DNA of 64,000 nucleotides from Candidatus Defluviilinea proxima (GTDB lineage Bacteria > Chloroflexota > Anaerolineae > Anaerolineales > Villigracilaceae). The notes under the pieces are model-generated. The model did no database searches and was not told the DNA's origin. It saw only the letters and a program-made list of their open reading frames with translations. The number at the start of each line of letters is the position of its first letter. Positions within the stretch are counted from its first letter, which is position 1. Shown here one piece after another: positions 50,654 to 59,629 of this stretch. Location: contig JADKIW010000001.1 of assembly GCA_016721115.1 (NCBI GenBank), forward strand, positions 2,619,501-2,683,500, read 5' to 3'. Made by a program: the position numbers and the translations under genes.

Positions 50654-52867
50654 CTAGCTTGCCATCTTGGCTATAAAGTTCATTACTCGCCAGTATAAGT
50701 TGTATAACGGTTGGGGCCACGATGTTTTCGGCAGAGCGGGCGGGAAGGATGATGCCACCTTCTCATCGAAATAGTTGTCCGCGCCGCTCGTATCCCAAAT
50801 GATATCGTATCCTTTGCCGAGCATATTCTTCACGAAAGGATCAGCATCGTATCCATTGTTCTCGTATATGTTGTCGTGGGCGTAGACATGTTCAGGGTTC
50901 GGGCCTACATCGATCTCGTTGGTCGAGAAGCCAATCGTCAAGTTGAAGACCGCCAGACCTCCTGTCTTGTTGCCTCGGATCGTGTTGTTGTAAATCTCTA
51001 CCTCATCCGCTGCGAGGATCAGCATGCCCGTACCAGGCGGGATGAGCGCCACCGCTGTCCCTTCGGTGCCAAAGTTGTTGCCATTGTTGTTTTCGCTGAT
51101 GTTATCGTGTACCTTCGTGTACATCGAAACCTTCGAAGGCAATTGCGGCAACAGGTCAATGAAGATGCCGACCGTGTTGTCGTGCGCTACGTTGTTATAC
51201 ACATCGCCGTTGACCGTATTCTCCAACTCAATGCCGATCACATTGCCATATGTCAAAGTATTGCGGATCACCACATCCTGTGATTTGCCCGCATAGATCG
51301 CGGCGTCGTTCATCAACGTCGCTTCGATGCGCTCGATCAGCACATCGGTACAGCGCACAGGGTACACACCATACACGCCCGTATTCTCAATGTACATGTC
51401 ATGCAAGTACACCTTCGTCGCGCCTTCTACCAACACGCCGTTCGATGTGTAATTCTTCACGGCAAAGTTATACATCTCAAAGTTATTGCCCGATGCGATC
51501 ACGCCGTCTGAACGCGTGCCCTCGCCATCGATCACAGGCCATTCGCCTTTATTGTTCGGGATGCCGACCAGCTTGACATCACTCCAATCCAACACGACAG
51601 ACTCGTGATAAATGCCGTATGGGATTTCGATCGTGTCGCCGGGGCCAGACCGATCCACAGCTTGTTGGATCGTCTCATCCGGTCCCATGCGGACGGTGGT
51701 CGGTTCATGCTTCGGGGTGCCTGATTCAGTCACGGCCACATTCGCCACGCGGACAACTTCACGCGCCGGGTTCGGGTATTGTTCCACCACTGGTAATCCT
51801 GAAGGCACAGACGTCGGAATTTCAGGCATTGCGCTTTCATCGGTCAATGCATACAGGAACGCGACCAGATCTTCTTTCTCTTGTGCGCTTAAACTGATCT
51901 TGTTGATGTGACGGTCCACTTTGATGCCTTGATCCATGCCGCCGCCATTGGCGTAGAAGTCGATCACTTCTTCGAGAGTGGCAAAGGCACCATTGTGCAT
52001 GTATGGGGCAGACAGAGCCACATTTCTCAAGGATGGTGCTTTGAATGCACCATCGAGCCCATCTGCGGAAATTGCGGCACGTCCCTTGTCGTGTGTCTGT
52101 CCGTCAAGATCGGGCACGCCAGTGACGAAGAAATTGTCGTTGCCAAAGGTGGGCGCGGCGTGACATTCAAAACAACGCGTGGATGCCGAGCGGAACAAAT
52201 CCAGCCCGCGGCGCTGTTGTCCGGTCAATGCATCGAATTGACCGGCAGCGTATTGATCGAATGGGCTGTTGTTGGAAATGAGTGTGCGTTCAAACGATGC
52301 GATGGCTGTTTGCAGATTCTCAATAGTGACCGAGTCCGCGCCGTCGCCGTATGCTTTATCGAATAGGTCTACGTAGGCTGGAATCGCTTTCAGGCGGGAT
52401 ACGGTCTCTTCATCAGTAGCAGACATCTCGTTAGGTGCATGAAGCGGGACTAATAGTTGAGATTCGAGAGTCGGTTCGCGTCCATCCCAGAAGAAGTTGG
52501 TCCCATAGCCAACATTCCAAAGGCTCAGACTATTGCGCTGAAGATTGAGCGCGGTTTGCATCCCATCACTGAAACCGAGACTGGGGTTGTGGCAGGTGGC
52601 GCAGGCGAGGTCTTGATCTTTTGAAAGAACGGGATCGAAGAACAACATGCGGCCGAGTTCTGTTTTTTCTGGTGAGGTCTTGCCATTGAGCGCAGGGAAT
52701 TCTCGTTGCAAGCCGCTATAGGCGGGAAGCACACTGCTTGCGCCCGCGCCCCATTTTTCTTTTGGGAGAACGGGATCGTAGGACAGAGGGGCAAAGGCGG
52801 CGTAGAGAATGCCGAGGAGCGCAAGTGCGCCGAGACCGAGCAGGATGCGTTTGATCCAGGTTTTCAT
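50654..52867 (-). CDS. Di-heme cytochrome c peroxidase/MauG-like domain fused to a parallel beta-helix domain
   Basis: A signal-anchor (residues 5-28) precedes a di-heme CCP domain: CATCHNPSLGF and CFECHAAPTF are the two c-heme sites (CxxCH), with DQTHDKGRAAISADG and FKAPSLRNVALSAPYMHNGAF, typical of the CCP/MauG family. After a Pro-rich linker (about 345-385) comes a right-handed parallel beta-helix of NosD/pectate-lyase type (ETIQQAVDRSGPGDTIEI, then repeated IENTGVYGVYP, EIYNNTIRG turns). It should be periplasmic or surface-located. Peroxide reduction or oxidation of a carbohydrate or protein substrate is possible. Ccm maturation genes at 58.6-64 kb would supply its hemes. Confidence 0.87.
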   Translation of the reverse strand: MKTWIKRILLGLGALALLGILYAAFAPLSYDPVLPKEKWGAGASSVLPAYSGLQREFPALNGKTSPEKTELGRMLFFDPVLSKDQDLACATCHNPSLGFSDGMQTALNLQRNSLSLWNVGYGTNFFWDGREPTLESQLLVPLHAPNEMSATDEETVSRLKAIPAYVDLFDKAYGDGADSVTIENLQTAIASFERTLISNNSPFDQYAAGQFDALTGQQRRGLDLFRSASTRCFECHAAPTFGNDNFFVTGVPDLDGQTHDKGRAAISADGLDGAFKAPSLRNVALSAPYMHNGAFATLEEVIDFYANGGGMDQGIKVDRHINKISLSAQEKEDLVAFLYALTDESAMPEIPTSVPSGLPVVEQYPNPAREVVRVANVAVTESGTPKHEPTTVRMGPDETIQQAVDRSGPGDTIEIPYGIYHESVVLDWSDVKLVGIPNNKGEWPVIDGEGTRSDGVIASGNNFEMYNFAVKNYTSNGVLVEGATKVYLHDMYIENTGVYGVYPVRCTDVLIERIEATLMNDAAIYAGKSQDVVIRNTLTYGNVIGIELENTVNGDVYNNVAHDNTVGIFIDLLPQLPSKVSMYTKVHDNISENNNGNNFGTEGTAVALIPPGTGMLILAADEVEIYNNTIRGNKTGGLAVFNLTIGFSTNEIDVGPNPEHVYAHDNIYENNGYDADPFVKNMLGKGYDIIWDTSGADNYFDEKVASSFPPALPKTSWPQPLYNLYWRVMNFIAKMAS

Positions 52868-52961
52868 TTTCTTCTCCGTTTGGCGATTTTATAAAAACCT
52901 GACAGGTCTTCACGATCCTATATTGTTCGGATCGCCTCCAATGAGACTTGTCAGATTGGTC

Positions 52962-53336
52962 TTACTTGAAGGTCATCAAGTATGAAATGATTGCATTGAG
53001 TTCATCACTGGTAAGTTCTTTGCCAAAGTTGGTGGGCATGGTGTCGGTGAAACCATCGACGATGTAATCTTTAGGGAATAAGATCGAGTGTTCAATGTAA
53101 GCCTGCGCATCGTAGCCTTCCATGCGAGTGGCGGCGCGGGTGGCAAGGCCATACATGGACGGGCCGATCACAACCGTATCGGGCACGGTGGCGTGACATT
53201 GGGCGCAACGCAGATTGAAGACGGATTGCCCTTGTTGTTGGACAGCATCAAGTGTTGGCGCAGGTTGCACAGCAGACGTGGAGCAAGCCGCCAAAAGTAA
53301 AGTGGCGATGAATAAGAGTGGGATTTTGTATTTCAT
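52962..53336 (-). CDS. Lipoprotein c-type cytochrome
   Basis: A 124-residue monoheme class I-type cytochrome. The lipobox is LLAAC (C18), followed by a Ser/Thr-Pro linker, and the heme site is CAQCH (C44, C47, H48). The axial methionine is probably in TMPTNFGKELTSDELNAIISYL. It is attached to the outer face of the membrane. It lies 94 bases upstream of the CCP/beta-helix gene on the same strand, so it may be that enzyme's electron donor. Confidence 0.88.
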   Translation of the reverse strand: MKYKIPLLFIATLLLAACSTSAVQPAPTLDAVQQQGQSVFNLRCAQCHATVPDTVVIGPSMYGLATRAATRMEGYDAQAYIEHSILFPKDYIVDGFTDTMPTNFGKELTSDELNAIISYLMTFK

Positions 53337-53416
53337 GTGGGGATCATCCTTGTGGGTGAAGTCCGCGAATTATACAATAGTCCCTTGCGTTTAGAATTGT
53401 TAGCTTCGAAAGCAGG

Positions 53417-53881
53417 CTATCGGATGGTTTCCAAATCGTTGGCGAGCCGTTGCTTATTCACTTCATCGTTGATCTGCATGAGCATTTCGTGCGCTTTTTC
53501 GAGGTGCGTAAGCATGATGACGCGTTTGTTTGCGATCATCTCGGCGCGGGCGAGTGTTTCGTAGGCATAGCCTCTGAAGAAAGGGGACAATTCTTTAGCG
53601 TATTGCAGAGCCAACATTCCATATGTGCGGGCGTTGTTCGGTTGCCGGATCAGGCAGTAGACGCGCGATACCTGCCAATATCCAACTGAGAGATTTTCGC
53701 ATGTAACGTCCTTGCGTTGTGACCAATGCCAGATGGATGCAATGGCTGTGTGCAACATTTCCATATTCTCTTCGGTGGAACGTATGCTGTTTTTGTCCAT
53801 GTTGCCCCAGGTTCGGTTAGAACAATCATCAGAAAAAAAAGTATGCGCTTGTTGAATGTCAAAATTCGGTGTATCCGCCAT
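53417..53881 (-). CDS. Hypothetical TPR-like helical protein
   Basis: A 154-residue soluble protein. RVYCLIRQPNNARTYGMLALQYAKELSPFFRGYAYETLARAEMIANKRVIMLTHLEKAHEMLMQI gives three helix pairs resembling TPR units. No signal peptide and no enzymatic motif. Start at 53881 has a weak ribosome-binding site. It is a single small gene between the cytochrome and the DUF6958-like gene. Function unknown. Confidence 0.6.
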   Translation of the reverse strand: MADTPNFDIQQAHTFFSDDCSNRTWGNMDKNSIRSTEENMEMLHTAIASIWHWSQRKDVTCENLSVGYWQVSRVYCLIRQPNNARTYGMLALQYAKELSPFFRGYAYETLARAEMIANKRVIMLTHLEKAHEMLMQINDEVNKQRLANDLETIR

Positions 53882-53962
53882 TTTGGGTCTCTTATAGATT
53901 TTAAAGATAAAGTTTGAGTTGATGATGGCTGGGCTGGTTTTGCCTGTTATGCCGTGTGTCAG

Positions 53963-54247
53963 TTATTTGACGAGCCTGACGAGTTGAGGCCTTGAATTGG
54001 GAACGCGTCTGACCTCGCCGCGCGCTTCCATGTCCAATTTGACGGTGGTCACATACCACATGACCGAACCATCGAATGTGCCGCGCACTTCCTTCTCCAC
54101 TGCGCGGGAAAGTTTCATGAAAGGCATTTCTTTATTTTGTTTCAGAACGGTAAAGATCGTCTTGCGAATGATTTCATATTTGTCTTTGCTGATGTTCACC
54201 CCTTGTTTCTTTTCTGGGTGCAATGTTCGAATCATATCTTTCGTCAT
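53963..54247 (-). CDS. DUF6958-like small protein
   Basis: 94 residues from ATG at 54247, which has a strong GGAGG site. MIRTLHPEKKQGVNISKDKYEIIRKTIFTVLKQ..MPFMKLSRAVEKEVRGTF..VMWYVTTVKLDMEARGEVRRVPNSRPQLVRL resembles a conserved small winged-helix-like family (DUF6958) of unknown function: two helices, then a conserved W-Y-V-T-T-V-K-L-D motif. DNA binding is plausible but unproved. A longer frame to 54283 would overlap the previous gene. Confidence 0.6.
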   Translation of the reverse strand: MTKDMIRTLHPEKKQGVNISKDKYEIIRKTIFTVLKQNKEMPFMKLSRAVEKEVRGTFDGSVMWYVTTVKLDMEARGEVRRVPNSRPQLVRLVK

Positions 54248-54273
54248 TGTTCCTCCATATGAACTGGAGTATT

Positions 54274-54699
54274 TTACTCCCAACCACGTACTTCCGTTGG
54301 CTTGATTCTTATGGCTCTTGAGTACTCATTGCCGAATTCTTCGGGAGTCATCTTTAAACCAATTATGCCGCTTTTATATTTCTTGAGATATGCAGGCACC
54401 ATGTGTGCAAGAGGAGACATGGTATCGAAAAAGGCGTCACCGGTCAGAACGATCACATGTTGATCTCCATGTTGGTCCTTTGTGTTGAAGTGAAGTGAAA
54501 CGTTTGGGTTGTTTTTCAAGTGCTTGACCTTGAACGCATTTGGCTTGCTGAATATCAGGAATGAATCGTCGTCCCAAACAAACCAGACTGGCCTCGGCTG
54601 AGGCGTTCCTCTTGAATCCACTGTTGTTAACCAGACGAAATATTCATTCTTGAGATGTCTCTTTACGACACGCCCGAACTTGGAATTCAGATCCAACAT
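54274..54699 (-). CDS. Pyridoxamine 5'-phosphate oxidase-fold (F420/FMN-binding) protein
   Basis: A 141-residue split beta-barrel of the PPOX class. YFVWLTTVDSRGTPQPRPVWFVWDDDSFLIFSKP and NPNVSLHFNTKDQHGDQHVIVLTGDAFF are typical of the F420-binding group (TIGR03667-like). The cofactor is not visible from the sequence. It follows AAGGAG and lies immediately upstream (minus strand) of the DUF6958-like gene and 15 bases from the iron-sulfur gene, so cotranscription is likely. Redox role inferred. Confidence 0.8.
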   Translation of the reverse strand: MLDLNSKFGRVVKRHLKNEYFVWLTTVDSRGTPQPRPVWFVWDDDSFLIFSKPNAFKVKHLKNNPNVSLHFNTKDQHGDQHVIVLTGDAFFDTMSPLAHMVPAYLKKYKSGIIGLKMTPEEFGNEYSRAIRIKPTEVRGWE

Positions 54700-54714
54700 G
54701 GATAGCTTCTCCTT

Positions 54715-56727
54715 TTACTTCATTCTCTCCAGGACCAACTCTGCTACATCTTTGACTTGAATTTCACCGCCATCTGCTTTGGACGCATCGCTCATCATAG
54801 TTAAGCAGAATGGACATCCTACAGCGACGGTGTTTGCGCCAGTTTCTTTTGCTTCAGCGAAACGCGTGGCATTGACACGCGCTGTGCCGTTTTCTTCTTC
54901 TTTCCACATCTGTGCGCCGCCTGCACCACAACAAAAAGACTTGGCTGAATTGCGTGGCATCTCGATCGTCAACACGCCAGCGGACTTCAACGCTTCGCGC
55001 GGCGCATCGGTGATCTTGTTGTGTCTGCCTAAATAGCACGGGTCATGGAATGTCACTGAGAACTGGTCGCTATTCACTTCCAGACTGATCTTCCCTGCAC
55101 CGACCAGCTCATTGATCAACTGCGTGTGATGGATGACCTGATAGTTTCCGCCAAAGGCAGGATATTCGTTCTTGAGCGTATGTAAACAATGTGGGCAGGT
55201 CGTCACGATCCGTTTGGGTGCGACCTCGTTGAGAATCTCCACGTTTTGTGTGGCGAGACCGAAGAAAATATCTTCGCGTCCTGCGCGGCGAGCGGAATCA
55301 CCTGTACAGGCTTCGTTCTTTCCGAGCACTGCGAAATTAACACCGGCCGCATTCAGTATCTTCGCAAAGGCTTGCGCGGTCTTTTGCGCGCGCGCATCCG
55401 TTGCGGGGGCACAGCCGACCCACCACACAATATCAGGCTCAGCGTTTTGCTCAATCGTTGGCACGTTTATGCCCTCAGCCCATTTCATGCGGTCAGCTTG
55501 CGAAACATTCCACGGGTTGGTGTTGCGTTCCATGCCCTTGAATGCAGTCTCAAGTTGTTTGGGGAATGTGCTTTCCATCATCGAGAGATTGCGGCGGATA
55601 TCGAGAATATCACGCATCGGCTCATTGCCAACGGGACAGATGTCCACGCAGGCACCACAAGATGTACAAGCCCACACAGCTTCTTCCGAGATCAATTGTG
55701 TCATCGGCACATCGGTCGCGCCGCCAAAGTTCAAGTGATAGCGTTTGTTGATCTCCAAAGCGGCGGGAGATAACAACTTGCCAGTGTTGTACGCGGGGCA
55801 CACTTCCTGACAGCGCATGCACATGATGCAGGCGTAACTATCCATGATCTGTTCCCAGCCGAGGTCTTTCATTGTCGCGGCGCCGAACTGTTCAATGGAT
55901 TGGTCATCGAGATTGATATAGCTCAATTCCCCAATAGACTTCCGCTCGGGCTTCAGTGCAAAATTGAGCGGAGCAAAGAACAAGTGAATATGCTTTGAAT
56001 ACGGGAAGTAAGGAAGGAACGCAACCACTGCGCCAATGGATAGCCAGAAGGCAATATGCTCAATAGTCTCTATGGTAGCAGGAGAATAATGAATTAAGCT
56101 TAGTGCAAATCTACTTATAAAAGGTTGCCAAGGATCTATAACGGGATCAATAAGAAACGAAGTTCCGGCGACTGGTAGTGCAAGATATGCACTTTCCCCT
56201 AAGAACCGCATTGAATTATGAATAATTATAAAGGTTGCGACAATAGCTGAGTCTCGCAGAATCCCAGAACGCGCTTTGGGGTGAAGTAAAGTTGTCTCAC
56301 GAGTGGACAGGTTCAAAGGTCGGATGATGAAGCGGCGAACGGCCATCGCGAATATGCCGATGAGGATCGCTACGTTCGCAAAGTCCGCGATGAGACGGTA
56401 GATGTCCCCAAATAAGCCAAGATGTTCAAGGAGTTTGAAGTTCGTAAATGCGTAGATCAGGTCTGCAAGATTGATGAAGAGGAACGAGATGAAACCCCAA
56501 CCGATAAGCGCATGAAGAATGCTGGGCCACAATCGAAAACGGAACACCGGTTGGAACAACCCCACTTTGATGATGACCTCTCCCAGTCGCTTCCAAAACA
56601 GAGACCAATCGGGTTTGCCCTGTCCACTGGCGATGTGAGCGATGATGCGTTGAACGCCTTTATAGGTGAAATATAGCGATGCGACTGTTGCGAGTACAAA
56701 GAGGATTTTTTCGATCGGTGAGAGCAT
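54715..56727 (-). CDS. Membrane (Fe-S) oxidoreductase, heterodisulfide reductase D-like
   Basis: Residues 1-255 hold five to six membrane helices of the nitrate-reductase gamma/HdrE-like type (b-heme anchor, with conserved histidines such as WPSILHALIGWGF). The cytoplasmic part has two ferredoxin motifs (CIMCMRCQEVCP and CTSCGACVDICP) and two CCG cysteine domains (WWVGCAP..CTGDSARR and FHDPCYLGRHN..SFCCGAGGAQMW). 670 residues match the fused HdrDE-type proteins of electron transfer between quinone and flavoprotein or thiol donors, and it resembles the Fe-S protein beside EtfAB in beta-oxidation operons, though no etf is visible here. Preceded by TTGGAGGAA. Confidence 0.88.
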   Translation of the reverse strand: MLSPIEKILFVLATVASLYFTYKGVQRIIAHIASGQGKPDWSLFWKRLGEVIIKVGLFQPVFRFRLWPSILHALIGWGFISFLFINLADLIYAFTNFKLLEHLGLFGDIYRLIADFANVAILIGIFAMAVRRFIIRPLNLSTRETTLLHPKARSGILRDSAIVATFIIIHNSMRFLGESAYLALPVAGTSFLIDPVIDPWQPFISRFALSLIHYSPATIETIEHIAFWLSIGAVVAFLPYFPYSKHIHLFFAPLNFALKPERKSIGELSYINLDDQSIEQFGAATMKDLGWEQIMDSYACIMCMRCQEVCPAYNTGKLLSPAALEINKRYHLNFGGATDVPMTQLISEEAVWACTSCGACVDICPVGNEPMRDILDIRRNLSMMESTFPKQLETAFKGMERNTNPWNVSQADRMKWAEGINVPTIEQNAEPDIVWWVGCAPATDARAQKTAQAFAKILNAAGVNFAVLGKNEACTGDSARRAGREDIFFGLATQNVEILNEVAPKRIVTTCPHCLHTLKNEYPAFGGNYQVIHHTQLINELVGAGKISLEVNSDQFSVTFHDPCYLGRHNKITDAPREALKSAGVLTIEMPRNSAKSFCCGAGGAQMWKEEENGTARVNATRFAEAKETGANTVAVGCPFCLTMMSDASKADGGEIQVKDVAELVLERMK

Positions 56728-56747
56728 GGTTCCTCCAAAAAATAAAC

Positions 56748-56777
56748 GAAGCAGTTACCTGTGAACAGGCCTGCTTC
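56748..56777 (-). terminator. Terminator of the transglycosylase-like gene
   Basis: GAAGCAG (56748-56754) and CTGCTTC (56771-56777) enclose a nested CCTGT/ACAGG stem. On the minus strand a T-rich stretch follows (TTTATTTTTTGG), ending the gene at 56896. Confidence 0.65.
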
Positions 56778-56895
56778 ATTTTTGATGATCTATATGCGGT
56801 TTATATCTTGCGCTGACTTCTGTGAAGTTTCGCGGGAGCATCATGCCTTTAGTGTAGCATATTATGCTGATGGGTTACAACTTTATTCGATGAGT

Positions 56896-58560
56896 TCAAG
56901 GTGCCTGACTGGCAGGTGTTCCGCTGATCTGCTTTACGTAGTCAACGGCTCTCTGGCACGCAGGCTCAAGATACAAGGAGATGCGTTCGAAGGTGAGCGG
57001 CTCTTGTTTTTCGCTTGCCAGATCAAATGCCGTAGCGAGACATCCACCGCCTGCATTGTAGTTGACCAACGTGAACTTCCACATATCTTCGTAGGATATT
57101 TCCAGTTCGCTGGGGGTCTTTTTATTGTTGTAGTTCCAGACTACCTGGGAAGCTTGTTCGCAATTGGCGAGCAGGGTGTGGGCAAAGACGCCGATGCTGA
57201 AATTCGCACGTTCCATATCGAGCCCGAGCGGACAATCATCGCAATTCGCATTGACTGCATCTATCAAAGCCAAACGCAGATACGCTTGCTTCTCATCGCC
57301 GACATGCAGGTAGCCCTTGCTGCATTCTTCTGAGTCCATCACAAGTGGACAGAACTGTTTGAAGAACGGAGGATTCCAAAGCAGGGTTGTATCGGCTCCA
57401 TGTTCCGTCAATTGACCGAGCCCCATGTCGCTTTTCAAATTACTTCCCGGCCAGAATTGGCTTTCCACGGCGAACAGGTTTTTCAGTAAATGTGCGGGCA
57501 CGCCCGTATCTTTTGCGACGTTCAGAATGGCACCATCGAATTGATTTTGCCAATCCTTGACGGTTGGACGTGCGGCTTGAATTCCACATTCCGAAGCGCT
57601 TCCATCGGGCATCAGTCCGTTATCAGCACAGTAACTCGCATCCACAGCGCCGCTACGGATCAGGTTTGCAGTCAGATAGTTATAAGGTACTTCGGTGCCG
57701 AGTTTTTCGCTTTGAGTAGGTGTGCTCAACCATTCTGGTGGCCCGCCGATGGGAGGCAGTACGCCCCATGATTCCACACAAGTGGCCAGCGGTACTCCAG
57801 CCCACTGGGAGCTTAATACATCTACGAACCAATAATGTTGTTGATCGGGGTTGCCTTCATCTGTGACGGCCACACGGATCTTTGCATCGAACACTTCACT
57901 GCTATCACCGTAACTGGAATATGCCCAGAATTGCAGTGTGAACACCTCTTCGTTGGTGACGGGTAATCTCAACCGACACACCGGACCGCAAGTAAATGTT
58001 TGTCCACCGTATAGGCCTTCGATGCCGGTGATGGTGTATCCCTGCAACGGCTCGATACCGGTTAAGACCAAAACAGGTTCATATTCGCAAATGTTTGTAG
58101 ACGATGTGTAAACGGGCTTGCAGTTTTCGAGAGTCACTTGCACGATCGGCGGTTGTAGTTTTGATGAAATCTTCTTTTGAGCAGGCTCGCTATCCACCTT
58201 TACAAGATAAAAACCTTTACAAAGGCTCACATCTTTTTCACTACAGGGTTTTTGTTCGATCCATTCATCGTATACATCTTCCCCGCAATCCACGTAAATA
58301 TCCCCGGGCGTTGGCAGACCTTCGTGGTCCACCTCAATTTTGCATTCAACTTTACTTCCACCCCAGCGGATCATCCACCAGGAGTATTTTGTGTAGCTCA
58401 CAACTGTGACGGCATATCTGTCAGGGCCGGGAGGGGATTGGGACGACGAAGCAGACCCAAGGGGGAAAGACCCGAAGGCGCTTCCTGCCAGGACGATGAG
58501 CAGGCTCAGCGTTATGAGCCTTATCATCCACTGTGTGCGAATCCCGTTGTTTGATCTCAT
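56896..58560 (-). CDS. Secreted protein with lytic-transglycosylase-like domain
   Basis: A signal peptide (residues 1-30) is followed by a Cys-rich, beta-type N-terminal region (about 45-260) of unknown kind. The last third is an SLT/lysozyme-like fold: the catalytic-type E366 in LLKNLFAVESQFWPGSN, then DMGLGQLTEHG (GLGQL at 380-384) and NYNAGGGCLATAFDL. Transglycosylases cleave the MurNAc-GlcNAc bond in peptidoglycan. It is monocistronic, with TATAAT (58584-58579) 18 bases upstream in the loop of the previous terminator. Remodelling of the cell wall is inferred. Confidence 0.75.
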   Translation of the reverse strand: MRSNNGIRTQWMIRLITLSLLIVLAGSAFGSFPLGSASSSQSPPGPDRYAVTVVSYTKYSWWMIRWGGSKVECKIEVDHEGLPTPGDIYVDCGEDVYDEWIEQKPCSEKDVSLCKGFYLVKVDSEPAQKKISSKLQPPIVQVTLENCKPVYTSSTNICEYEPVLVLTGIEPLQGYTITGIEGLYGGQTFTCGPVCRLRLPVTNEEVFTLQFWAYSSYGDSSEVFDAKIRVAVTDEGNPDQQHYWFVDVLSSQWAGVPLATCVESWGVLPPIGGPPEWLSTPTQSEKLGTEVPYNYLTANLIRSGAVDASYCADNGLMPDGSASECGIQAARPTVKDWQNQFDGAILNVAKDTGVPAHLLKNLFAVESQFWPGSNLKSDMGLGQLTEHGADTTLLWNPPFFKQFCPLVMDSEECSKGYLHVGDEKQAYLRLALIDAVNANCDDCPLGLDMERANFSIGVFAHTLLANCEQASQVVWNYNNKKTPSELEISYEDMWKFTLVNYNAGGGCLATAFDLASEKQEPLTFERISLYLEPACQRAVDYVKQISGTPASQAP

Positions 58561-58561
58561 A

Positions 58562-58600
58562 TAAAAAAGCCCGCCTACATTATAGCGGACTCTTCTCTTT
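58562..58600 (-). terminator. Terminator of the ccm cluster, with a -10 box in its loop
   Basis: On the minus strand GTCCGC pairs with GCGGGC around a 9-base loop, followed by TTTTTT. The loop contains TATAAT (58584-58579) positioned as a -10 box for the next gene. Confidence 0.65.
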
Positions 58601-58606
58601 CAGTGC

Positions 58607-58858
58607 CTATTTTTTCTTTGACTTTTTTGTTACAGTTTTAGCCTTTTTCGCGGCTGTGGCTTTGGGCTTGCCTGTTGATTTGGCAGGTACCACAGGCGCG
58701 ACAGGCTTGTCCATTTCTTCGAGCATGGCTTTATCCTGGTTCAAGTTGCGAGCGCGGACGTACATGCTGGCAACGTACAGCGCCATCACGATAAAGGAGA
58801 TCGCATAACCGGCGATCATGTAGCCGGAGGTATCAGGTGTGGGTGTTTGTAGGAACAT
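58607..58858 (-). CDS. CcmD-like small membrane protein with Lys-rich tail
   Basis: About 83 residues from ATG at 58858 (GGAG upstream; a TTG at 58870 is just after the CcmC stop). One membrane helix (SGYMIAGYAISFIVMALYVASMYV) is followed by a basic, Ala/Lys-rich tail (KATAAKKAKTVTKKSKKK). Its place directly after ccmC and the single helix match CcmD, which stabilises the CcmABC heme exporter complex. The long lysine tail is unusual for CcmD. It is the last gene of the operon. Confidence 0.65.
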   Translation of the reverse strand: MFLQTPTPDTSGYMIAGYAISFIVMALYVASMYVRARNLNQDKAMLEEMDKPVAPVVPAKSTGKPKATAAKKAKTVTKKSKKK

Positions 58859-58870
58859 GGTTGACTCCAA

Positions 58871-59569
58871 TTACATGGTAACTTTGAGTTTGAGTTGTTC
58901 GACCTTTTCCTCGAGATTGCCGAGAAGGATGCGATTCCAGAACAGGTCAATGAAAATAATGGTGAATGCGAACAAGGCGAAGAAAAACGCCACGCGCATA
59001 TCAGCAGACATGGCGAAGGTGCCTTCTGCTTCAGCGTTTGCGCCGCCGATGACCACCGGGTGAATGGTGCGGAACAAGCGAATGGCAAAGAAGGTGATCG
59101 GTGCGCTCAACCCACCAACGAGCGCATAGACGGCGCCAAAGCGGGCGCGTCGTTCGGGATCGTCAATACCCTGGCGGAGCATGAAGTAGGCGATATAGAT
59201 CAACTCGGTGACAGCGGCGGTCGTAAGGCGCGGATCCCAGGTCCACCAGGTGTTCCAGGCGGGGCGGGCCCAAATGGAACCGAGTACGATGGTGATGAGG
59301 AAAAACACCAGGCTCACCTCAATGGCGGCCACTTGCCAGCGATCCCATTTTAGGTCTTTGCTGATGAGGTAGATCACACTGAACAATGCGGCAAGGATAA
59401 AGCCAAGCAGGGCTGTCCATGCGGTGCCGATGTGGAAGTAGAACACTCGCTGTACATCACCCATCACCACTTCCTTTGGCGCAAAAACAAGGGCAAGGTA
59501 TGTGGAGATGCCCAACACGATAATGGAGAGGACATCGAGAATTTTGAGAGCTACGGGTTTGGCTTGCAT
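58871..59569 (-). CDS. ccmC: Heme exporter protein CcmC
   Basis: A 232-residue, six-helix heme-handling protein. WNTWWTWDPRLTTAAVTELIY is the WWD domain that binds heme outside the membrane, and flanking histidines lie in FYFHIGTAW and RTIHPVVIGG. CcmC delivers heme to CcmE. It follows ccmB in the same orientation with a 60-base gap and precedes the CcmD-like gene by 12 bases. Confidence 0.92.
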   Translation of the reverse strand: MQAKPVALKILDVLSIIVLGISTYLALVFAPKEVVMGDVQRVFYFHIGTAWTALLGFILAALFSVIYLISKDLKWDRWQVAAIEVSLVFFLITIVLGSIWARPAWNTWWTWDPRLTTAAVTELIYIAYFMLRQGIDDPERRARFGAVYALVGGLSAPITFFAIRLFRTIHPVVIGGANAEAEGTFAMSADMRVAFFFALFAFTIIFIDLFWNRILLGNLEEKVEQLKLKVTM

Positions 59570-59629
59570 AAATACTCCTTAATAAAAGTTTTATGTGGTC
59601 CGCAGGAGAGTACTCCTGCATCCAAAGAA

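Noticed and set aside
50513..50720. Longer carbonic anhydrase gene starting at 50720
   Set aside because: The extension crosses a 19-bp terminator stem and has no homology.
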